A stretch of 8,530 bases of DNA from Thermoleophilia bacterium (lineage in GTDB: Bacteria; Actinomycetota; Thermoleophilia; Gaiellales; Gaiellaceae). Under the pieces are notes generated by a model that saw only the letters and a list, made by a program, of their open reading frames with translations, was not told the origin of the DNA and did no database searches. The stretch is from the NCBI GenBank assembly GCA_025927435.1, contig JAICLM010000082.1, positions 1-8,530 on the forward strand. The letters run 5' to 3'. Of the stretch, positions 1-4,882 are shown piece by piece. Within the stretch, counting starts at the first letter, position 1. Each line of letters begins with the position of its first letter. A program made the translations under genes and the position numbers.

Positions 1-96
1 GAAGCCGAGCGCGTGCCGCAGCGGAATGAGCGAGCTGCCCCGATGTGCCGCGGTCTGGAGCTCGTCGAGCGAGAGGATCGTGTACCCGTCGCTCAC
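1..96 (-). CDS. N-terminus of an unidentified protein, possibly cupin-like (cut by window edge)
   Basis: The first 32 codons of a gene that continues beyond base 1. The GTG start at 96-94 shares a GTGA overlap with the DUF1028 stop codon (95-93). The translation begins MSDGYTILSLDELQTAAHRG and runs on through SSLIPLRHALGF without a stop. The 'YTI..LDEL' opening followed by a 'P.RHALG' segment resembles the N-terminal extension of small cupin-domain proteins in actinobacteria, but the metal-binding cupin motifs would lie outside the window, so the family call is a guess. That this is a real gene is better supported, because the same stop/start overlap architecture joins the three genes before it. 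There is no strong Shine-Dalgarno sequence, so translation probably relies on coupling to the upstream gene. Confidence 0.5.
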   Translation of the reverse strand, partial: MSDGYTILSLDELQTAAHRGSSLIPLRHALGF

Positions 97-926
97 TCGC
101 TCGCTTCGCGCAGGGCAGCGAGCACGACCGGATCGATCGCGCCGTCGCCGTCCACCCGCTCCTCGAGGTTCTCGACGCCGGCCCACGCGTCGAGCGAGTC
201 GTAGCCCAGGCGGGCCAAGCGCTCCTCGACCTCGGCCCGCAGCGCGCCCTCGAGCGGGAGCCAGTCCTCGCGCGGGCTCAGTCCGAACAGGCGCTGATGG
301 AGCTCGAAGAGACGGTGCAGCTCCTGCACCGGCCGCGGATGGTCGTCGACACGGAGGTCGACGAGGACGTTCGACAGGGCCGCATAGCCGCCGTCCTTCT
401 GCACGACGAGGAGAGACGCCGACTGCTGGCCGCGCCGGTCGCCTCCAGCCGCCTGCGCCGCGGCGAGGCACTCGATCAACCGTTGCGCGAGCGGCAGCTG
501 CGCGCTCGCCTCGAACGTCGTCGCGAGCGCGGCCACTGTCTTCTCGCCGACGAGGATGTTGCCCTGCGCCGCGTAGCCGTGCCCTGTGCGGTGCCCGGCC
601 CAGTCGTTGCAGCCTGACCCGGTCCAGCTCGCGCTGGCTCCTTCGCCGTCGACAATTCCGAGCTGCCGTTCGTCGCGGCCCTCGTCCTCGGACGTCAAGC
701 GCTCCACTACTTCGCTCGCGCTCAGGCCCTCCCGCAGGAGTGTCAGCCCGTTGGGTCCGAAGCTCGGGTTCGCGTACGCCTGCGTCGCGATCGCCCCCAC
801 CTCCGGCTCGGCCCAGGGGACGACCGAGCCCACGGCGAGGAACTTCGACTGGACGGCAACACCCCACTGCCTCGCCTCGAGGTCGCACGCGGCGATCGAG
901 TACGTGGCGACGGGAGGATCAGCCAT
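93..926 (-). CDS. DUF1028 family protein (Ntn-hydrolase-like) with C-terminal putative peptidoglycan-binding domain
   Basis: A 277-residue protein whose biochemical function is unknown. Residues about 6-215 match the DUF1028 family, which belongs to the Ntn-hydrolase superfamily by fold. Recognisable blocks are the ATYSIAACD start, GVAVQSKFLAVG (22-33), VPWAEPEVGAIATQA (36-50), NPSFGPNGL (53-61), the WAGHRTG block (109-115), QGNIL (121-125), GGDRRGQQSASLLVV (161-175) and LRVDDHPRPV (191-200). Residues about 218-277 form the small helical C-terminal module, annotated in the family as a putative peptidoglycan-binding domain, with a GYDSLDAWAGVENLEERVDG core. There is no signal peptide or membrane segment, so the protein is predicted to be cytosolic, which sits awkwardly with that label. 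The ATG at 926 begins in the conserved N-terminal strand and overlaps the upstream 93-residue gene by 8 bases. A GTGA overlap leads into the next gene. Confidence 0.93.
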   Translation of the reverse strand: MADPPVATYSIAACDLEARQWGVAVQSKFLAVGSVVPWAEPEVGAIATQAYANPSFGPNGLTLLREGLSASEVVERLTSEDEGRDERQLGIVDGEGASASWTGSGCNDWAGHRTGHGYAAQGNILVGEKTVAALATTFEASAQLPLAQRLIECLAAAQAAGGDRRGQQSASLLVVQKDGGYAALSNVLVDLRVDDHPRPVQELHRLFELHQRLFGLSPREDWLPLEGALRAEVEERLARLGYDSLDAWAGVENLEERVDGDGAIDPVVLAALREASE

Positions 927-1200
927 ACGTCAGCGCGGTGAGGTCGAGCTCGAGGAGGTCTCGTCGCTCCTCGGGCACGAGCACGGCGGCCACCTCGGGC
1001 CGCGCGAGCGCCGCGCGCACCTCCTCGGGCGACGCGGCGCGCACCACCACGGGCCGTCCTGCCTCGAACGCCTCGGCGATCGGCTGCAGGTCGCCCACGC
1101 TGTCGACCACGAGCGCCTCCTCGGTGGGCACCGCCGGGTCGCCTTCGACCGCCAGTTCCGGCACGCGCCGGCCTGTTCCGCCCCACCAGCGCTCTCTCAC
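919..1200 (-). CDS. Hypothetical protein, 93 residues, alternating beta/alpha pattern
   Basis: I do not recognise this family. The proposed GTG start at 1200-1198 forms a GTGA overlap with the stop of the UPF0173 gene, and the gene ends in an 8-base overlap with the DUF1028 start. It is therefore the only frame that fills the gap between two well-supported genes, with no intergenic space. The predicted product is acidic and soluble. After a Trp/Gly/Arg-rich N-terminus (RERWWGGTGRR) it shows an apparent strand-helix-strand-helix-strand order: ALVVDSV (29-35), DLQPIAEAFEAG (37-48), RPVVVRA (49-55), SPEEVRAALARP (57-68), EVAAVLV (69-75). This could be a small Rossmann-like half-domain or a partner subunit of a neighbouring gene product. 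The frame stays open well upstream inside the UPF0173 gene, so the exact start is inferred from the overlap pattern rather than from a ribosome binding site. Confidence 0.6.
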   Translation of the reverse strand: MRERWWGGTGRRVPELAVEGDPAVPTEEALVVDSVGDLQPIAEAFEAGRPVVVRAASPEEVRAALARPEVAAVLVPEERRDLLELDLTALTYG

Positions 1201-1889
1201 AGGGTCACCGAGACGCCCGGCTCCAGCTCGTCCACCTGGACGTTTGGCGCGAGCTCGCGCAGCTGGGCCGGCGTCCCCTTGAGCGGCGGGAATGTGCCGT
1301 AGTGACAGGGGATGCAGCGCTTCGTGCCGAGCAACTCGAGCGCGAGTGCCGCCTCCCGCGGATCCATGGTGTAGTGGCCGCCGATCGGGAGGATCGCGAC
1401 ATCCGGCTCGTAGAGTCTGCGGATGATCTGCATGTCGCCGAACACGCACGTGTCGCCGGCGAAGTAGAGCTTCGGCCCGTTCTCGACGGCGGCCACGATG
1501 CCGACCGGCTCGCCCATGTACTCGAGATCGTTGTTCGAGCTCGAGTGGTGCGCGTTGGTGAGCGTGAACTTGACGCCCGCGGCCTCCACGGTTCCGCCCT
1601 TGTTCGGATCGAGGACGTTCTCCACGCCCTGCTTTCCCTGCAGCCAGTCGGCCATCTCGACCGGGGCGATGACGGTGCAGCCGTGCTTCTTCGCCAGCTC
1701 GACCGTGTCGCCGAGGTGGTCGCCGTGGCCGTGAGTGAGCGCGATCACGTCGATCCGCTCGGGCTCCAGCTCGGACTCCGGGCACTTCGGATTCCCGTTC
1801 AGGAAGGGGTCGACGTAGATTCGCTTCCCGTCCGGCGTGTCGAAGCGGAAGGTTGCGTGGCCGAGCCAGGTCAGGGTCGTTTCCGGCAT
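1197..1889 (-). CDS. UPF0173 family metal-dependent hydrolase (metallo-beta-lactamase fold)
   Basis: A 230-residue soluble protein of the UPF0173 family (UlaG/YtkL-like metallo-beta-lactamase fold). It is full length for the family and its substrate is unknown. The opening TWLGHATFRFDTPDGKRIYVDPFLNGNP is diagnostic. Metal ligands are visible: the THGHGDH motif at 52-58 (H53, H55, D57, H58), the HH pair at 114-115 after TLTNA, GDT at 145-147 (D146), the GGHYTMDP block around H172, and HYGTFP at 196-201 (H196). A two-metal site is therefore intact and hydrolase activity is plausible. The ATG start at 1889 is supported by an AAGGAG Shine-Dalgarno sequence seven bases upstream. The gene leads a minus-strand cluster in which each following gene overlaps the one before, so it probably sets expression for the set. 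Confidence 0.95.
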   Translation of the reverse strand: MPETTLTWLGHATFRFDTPDGKRIYVDPFLNGNPKCPESELEPERIDVIALTHGHGDHLGDTVELAKKHGCTVIAPVEMADWLQGKQGVENVLDPNKGGTVEAAGVKFTLTNAHHSSSNNDLEYMGEPVGIVAAVENGPKLYFAGDTCVFGDMQIIRRLYEPDVAILPIGGHYTMDPREAALALELLGTKRCIPCHYGTFPPLKGTPAQLRELAPNVQVDELEPGVSVTL

Positions 1890-1896
1890 GCGTGAG

Positions 1897-1902
1897 CTCC
1901 TT
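1897..1902 (-). promoter_or_regulatory. Ribosome binding site of the UPF0173 hydrolase gene
   Basis: AAGGAG on the minus strand with a seven-base spacer to the ATG at 1889. It fixes the start of the first gene of the four-gene cluster. It is the only strong Shine-Dalgarno sequence in that cluster, which fits downstream genes relying on translational coupling. I could not identify convincing -35/-10 boxes in the 69-base divergent gap (1890-1958), although a promoter for this cluster presumably lies there. Confidence 0.8.
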
Positions 1903-1958
1903 GGAGTGGGACGCCGCGAGCCTACTCAGGAAGGACCGTCCGATGCGGCCGTGAACCT

Positions 1959-2375
1959 TTGGGTGTGGGTTCGCGGCTCCTGCCCCTGGTGCTCGCGACG
2001 GCCGCGCTTGCGGCCGGGACCGCAGGTCTCGGCGGGCTCGCGCTCTGGGTAGGGCTCCTGACGGTGCCCGCGGCCGCCGCGGCGACCTTCGTCGCGATCA
2101 GCGACACGCTCGAGGGACGACCCGCGCTGCTCCGTGCCGTCACGGGCAGCCTCGCGCTCGTGCTCGTCGTCCTCGCGTCGGCGGCGCGGCAGAACGCGCC
2201 GACGGAGACGGGCGCCTCCCCGCTCGCGACCTGGGCGCTCGTGCTCGCGCTGCTGGCGTACGGGATCCCGTTCGTGGTCTGGATGCTCGAGCCGATGCGC
2301 GTGCCGCGGCGGACGCGCCGACAGCGCCGCCTACGGCCGGCCGAGGTCGACGAGCTCCTCTCCCGCGCAGCCTGA
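1959..2375 (+). CDS. Small integral membrane protein, four predicted helices, unknown function
   Basis: A 138-residue protein, the only plausible plus-strand gene in the window. Hydrophobic segments at about 7-24, 27-46, 57-75 and 92-110 suggest four transmembrane helices. The C-terminus is strongly basic (RVPRRTRRQRRLRPAEVDELLSRAA) and so probably cytoplasmic. I do not recognise the family. Codons in this frame mostly end in G or C, as expected for a real gene in this genome, and the overlapping opposite frame is Arg/Ser-rich and looks like a shadow. The start is uncertain: TTG at 1959 or GTG at 1965 both fit the first helix, but neither has a well-placed ribosome binding site. The only good one (1928-1935) serves an ATG at 1943 that stops after three codons. 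It is transcribed divergently from the UPF0173 gene and convergently with the secreted-protein gene. Confidence 0.65.
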   Translation: MGVGSRLLPLVLATAALAAGTAGLGGLALWVGLLTVPAAAAATFVAISDTLEGRPALLRAVTGSLALVLVVLASAARQNAPTETGASPLATWALVLALLAYGIPFVVWMLEPMRVPRRTRRQRRLRPAEVDELLSRAA

Positions 2376-2425
2376 GTCGTAGTCCGGCGAGCGATGGAGC
2401 GGTTCGTTCTCGCAGACAGGCGGGC

Positions 2426-2454
2426 GGCGCCCCGCCGGAGACCGGCGGGACGCC
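2426..2454. terminator. GC-rich hairpin between convergent genes, likely bidirectional terminator
   Basis: The 92-base gap between two convergent 3' ends contains a perfect 8-bp inverted repeat, CCCGCCGG (2431-2438) and CCGGCGGG (2442-2449), around an AGA loop. After one C/A mismatch the stem extends by four more pairs, GGCG (2426-2429) with CGCC (2451-2454). Such a stem would be very stable in RNA from either strand. There is no T-tract on either side, so it is not a canonical intrinsic terminator, but high-GC actinobacteria often use hairpins without U-tails. Its position between the stop codons at 2375 and 2468 supports a role ending both transcripts. Confidence 0.65.
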
Positions 2455-2467
2455 TGAGAAGATCCAC

Positions 2468-3265
2468 CTAGCGGCGGGCCAGGCGGAACGCCACGACCTT
2501 GCTCGACGAGATTCCGCCGCTCGTCGGCTCGCCCTGCTTCCACGTGCGCACGAAGATCGTCAGCAGCCGCTGTTGCCGGCTGACGGGGAATCCGGCTCGC
2601 CGCCCCTCCGTCAGGACGACGGAGCCGTCGGCGCCCGTCGCGGCCTGTCCCACCGCGAACTGGTTGTACGGGACCGCGGTTGCGAAGACGGACGCGCCCT
2701 GCACAGGACGGCCGTTGCAGGCGGTGACCTTGACGTGGAGGTGGATCGCGTCCGTCGAGCGCCTCACCTGCGGGGTGACCGATGCGGCGGAGATGACGAG
2801 CCGCGCCGGCGGCGTGAGCGAGGTGATCGGGATCGCGCCGGCCCCGGGCGGACAACCGGCCGGCGGCACGGCGATCGTCTGCGCGGACGACGCGGTCGTC
2901 GATCCGCTCCCGTTACGCGCCGTCACCGAGATGCGGAGCGTGTGACCGATGTCGGAGTAGGTGACGGTGTAGATCTTCGTGGTGGCGCCGGAGATCGCGA
3001 GGCAGGCGTTGCCGGCTGCATCGCACCGGAGCCACTGGAAATGGAACGAGGTCGGGCTGTTCTTCCAGGTTCCGCGCGTCGCCACCAGCGTGATCCCGAC
3101 CTCGGCCACCCCGGAGATGGTCGGCGGCGTCTTCGGCGACGGGCGTGCGTTGCTCTCGGCGGCGCGGCCGGAGCCCGGCTGCCCCAAAACCGCTCCGAGA
3201 AGTAGGCCGGCTGTAACAGCCAGCAAGAATCCCAGCCTGGTTCGCGTGAGGTGCGCTCGTAGCAT
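2468..3265 (-). CDS. Secreted protein with Ig-like repeat and C-terminal beta-sandwich domain
   Basis: A 265-residue predicted exported protein. Residues 1-36 form a signal peptide: Arg at 3, 8 and 10, a hydrophobic core LGFLLAVTAGLLLGAVLG (11-28), and likely cleavage near GRAA (33-36). Residues about 47-133 are one Ig-like repeat of the kind common in secreted proteins of Thermoleophilia, with PPTISG, GTW, QWLRCD, ISGAT, Y-D-GHTLR and VTARNGSG landmarks. C81 and C88 could form a disulphide. After a Pro/Gly-rich linker containing C138, residues about 155-265 look like an Ig-like or carboxypeptidase-regulatory-like beta-sandwich (GRPVQGASVFATAVPYNQF, TGADGSVVLT, AGFP, GISSSKVVAF), with C183 available to pair with C138. 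There is no catalytic motif, sortase signal or C-terminal membrane anchor, so a binding or structural role at the cell surface is plausible. It lies on the same strand as nuoN but has its own ribosome binding site and a gap of about 100 bases, so it is unlikely to belong to complex I. Confidence 0.85.
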   Translation of the reverse strand: MLRAHLTRTRLGFLLAVTAGLLLGAVLGQPGSGRAAESNARPSPKTPPTISGVAEVGITLVATRGTWKNSPTSFHFQWLRCDAAGNACLAISGATTKIYTVTYSDIGHTLRISVTARNGSGSTTASSAQTIAVPPAGCPPGAGAIPITSLTPPARLVISAASVTPQVRRSTDAIHLHVKVTACNGRPVQGASVFATAVPYNQFAVGQAATGADGSVVLTEGRRAGFPVSRQQRLLTIFVRTWKQGEPTSGGISSSKVVAFRLARR

Positions 3266-3271
3266 GGCCGG

Positions 3272-3277
3272 CTCCTT
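3272..3277 (-). promoter_or_regulatory. Ribosome binding site of the secreted Ig-like protein gene
   Basis: AAGGAG on the minus strand, six bases before the ATG at 3265. This near-ideal Shine-Dalgarno sequence decides the start and shows that the gene is translated independently of nuoN. No convincing -35/-10 pair is visible upstream of it. Confidence 0.8.
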
Positions 3278-3311
3278 GGGTCGAGAGAGTGAGCCGCTGT
3301 CTTACCCCGCC

Positions 3312-3329
3312 GCCGTCGGCCGTGACGGC
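3312..3329. terminator. Inverted repeat in the nuoN downstream gap, possible weak terminator or operator
   Basis: GCCGTC (3312-3317) and GACGGC (3324-3329) can pair around a six-base loop, about 40 bases after the nuoN stop codon. The stem is GC-rich but short and has no T-tract. It could attenuate read-through from the nuo operon into the secreted-protein gene, or it could be an operator-like dyad for that gene. Six-bp stems arise easily by chance in sequence this GC-rich, so this is tentative. Confidence 0.3.
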
Positions 3330-3343
3330 CCGGGGGTGCGAGC

Positions 3344-3360
3344 TTGCAGATTCTTTGCAG
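3344..3360. repeat. Pair of TTGCAG direct repeats, 11-base period
   Basis: TTGCAG occurs at 3344-3349 and again at 3355-3360, separated by ATTCT, immediately downstream of the nuoN stop codon. It is less GC-rich than its surroundings. Direct half-sites one helical turn apart are the arrangement bound by OmpR/PhoB-type response regulators. The site lies about 80 bases upstream of the secreted-protein start, so a regulator site is possible, but no promoter is visible to anchor it. Confidence 0.3.
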
Positions 3361-3367
3361 GCCGCTT

Positions 3368-4882
3368 TCAGAGAGGCAACGCGGACGCCGCGTCGCGCGC
3401 CAGGTCGATCAGCGGCTGGACGGCGAAGAGCGAGCCGACGGAGACGACGAGCGCCGCGCCGACCGCCACGTGCAGGAGCGTCTCCTTCGCCGGCGCACCG
3501 CCGGTCACCGCCGGTCGCAGTCCCAGCTCCGCGGTCGGCCGCATGTACATCGCCCGCACGATCGCGAGGTAGTAGTAGAGGCTGATGAGCGTCGCGAGCA
3601 CGCCGACGATCACGAGCCACACCCAGCCGTGCTGGTACGCGGCGGCGAAGACGTAGAACTTGCCCACGAAACCGCCGCCGAGCGGCAGGCCGGCGAAGCC
3701 GAACACGAAGAACCACATGGCGACACCGAGGAAGGGTCGCTCCCAGCCGAAGCCGGCGAGGTGTTCGAGCGTCACCGGGACTCCGAGCTCCCGCTCGCGC
3801 GCGGCGACGACGGCGAACGAGCCGAACGCGGCGGCCGAGTAGGGGATGAGGTAGTACATGAGCGCGCGCCCGCCGAGCGCGCTGCCTGCGCTGAGCCCGA
3901 TGAGCATGAACCCGGCCTGTGCGATCGCGGAGTAGGCGAGGATTCGCTTCACGTTCCTCTGCACGAGGGCGGCGAAGTTCCCGATCGCCAGAGAGACCGT
4001 CGCGATGATCGCGAACGCCCAGCCCCAGAGGTGCTGGTTCTGCGGGAAGGCTGTCGTCATCACGCGGAACGTGAGGAGCAGTGCCGCGACCTTGGTCGCC
4101 GATCCCATCCAGGCGGTGACCGTGGTCGGCGCGCCCTCGTAGACGTCGGGCGTCCACATGTGGAACGGCGCAGCCGACATCTTGAAGCCGAGGCCCGCAA
4201 TCATCAATGCGATCCCGGTGACCACGAACGTGTCGCCGGTGAGCCCTTGCGACCCGATCGCGGAGGCGATGCCGTCGAACGAGATCTTCCCCGTCGCGCC
4301 GTAGACGAGCGCCGAGCCGAAGAGGAGCGCGCCGGCGCCGAACGAGCCGACGACGAGGTACTTCAGCCCCGCTTCGAGCGAGCCCTCGAGCTCGTAGTCG
4401 ATCGCGCACATCACGTACAGCGCGATCGAGAACCACTCGAGGGCGAGGAACAGCACCATGAGGTTCGCCGCGCCGACGAAGAACGCCATCCCCGCGCCCG
4501 AGGCGAGCAGGAGTGCGAAGAACTCCGCGACGTGGTCGTCCCGCCGGGCGAGGTCGGCGTAGGTGCGCCAGCCGGGCACGTGCTCGAACGCGAGGAGCGT
4601 CGTGACGAGCCCGATGCCGCAGAGGATGACCTGGCTCAGGGCGGTCCAGCGGTCACGGTAGAACGCGCCGGCGACGATCGTGTGCCCGTTCGCGCTGTCC
4701 ACGTAGAGCCAGATCGAGAGGACGATCCCGGCGACGAAGCCGACGGCCGAGATCGACGCGGCTGCGAGGCGCCGGCCGGCGCGCGGCACGACGACGGCGC
4801 AGAGGAGTGCGAGAAAGGCGGTGCCGACCAGCGCGAGGATCGGACTCAGCCCGAACCAGTCGATGGAGGGTGTGTTGATCAC
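3368..4882 (-). CDS. nuoN: NADH-quinone oxidoreductase subunit N
   Basis: A 504-residue antiporter-like membrane subunit of respiratory complex I, one of three proton-pumping subunits in the membrane arm, near the quinone end. It has about 14 hydrophobic segments. Functional residues expected from E. coli NuoN are all present: E149 in ALEWFSIALYVM (E133 equivalent), K234 in GFKMSAAPFHMWTPDVY (K217), K264 in SATKVAA (K247) and K408 in FVGKFYVF (K395). The family block RNVKRILAYSAIAQAGFMLIG is at 309-329. The start is the GTG at 4882-4880, which forms a GTGA overlap with the nuoM stop and has a GGAG (4895-4892) nine bases upstream. An ATG at 5134 in the same frame would add 84 Arg-rich residues lying wholly inside nuoM and is rejected. 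This is the last nuo gene, as is usual in the nuoA-N order. Confidence 0.97.
   Translation of the reverse strand: MINTPSIDWFGLSPILALVGTAFLALLCAVVVPRAGRRLAAASISAVGFVAGIVLSIWLYVDSANGHTIVAGAFYRDRWTALSQVILCGIGLVTTLLAFEHVPGWRTYADLARRDDHVAEFFALLLASGAGMAFFVGAANLMVLFLALEWFSIALYVMCAIDYELEGSLEAGLKYLVVGSFGAGALLFGSALVYGATGKISFDGIASAIGSQGLTGDTFVVTGIALMIAGLGFKMSAAPFHMWTPDVYEGAPTTVTAWMGSATKVAALLLTFRVMTTAFPQNQHLWGWAFAIIATVSLAIGNFAALVQRNVKRILAYSAIAQAGFMLIGLSAGSALGGRALMYYLIPYSAAAFGSFAVVAARERELGVPVTLEHLAGFGWERPFLGVAMWFFVFGFAGLPLGGGFVGKFYVFAAAYQHGWVWLVIVGVLATLISLYYYLAIVRAMYMRPTAELGLRPAVTGGAPAKETLLHVAVGAALVVSVGSLFAVQPLIDLARDAASALPL

Noticed and set aside
26..1282. Plus-strand open frame (418 codons) opposite the DUF1028 cluster
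   Set aside because: It is an Arg/Ser/Pro-rich low-complexity product opposite three supported minus-strand genes.
1302..1895. Plus-strand frame (197 codons) opposite the UPF0173 gene
   Set aside because: The minus strand encodes a complete UPF0173 enzyme with all metal ligands and a good ribosome binding site. The plus frame has no recognisable domain.
1922..2467. Minus-strand frame (181 codons) opposite the small membrane protein
   Set aside because: The Arg/Ser/Thr-rich composition without hydrophobic or domain structure looks like a shadow. The plus-strand frame gives four coherent membrane helices.
3299..3304. TAAGAC (minus strand) as a -10 box for the secreted-protein gene
   Set aside because: No acceptable -35 element occurs 16-18 bases upstream. 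That position falls in the GC-rich inverted repeat.
2913..4436. Minus-strand open frame (507 codons) spanning nuoN, the gap and the secreted-protein gene
   Set aside because: It crosses two well-supported genes out of frame and is Arg-rich throughout, with no coherent domain.
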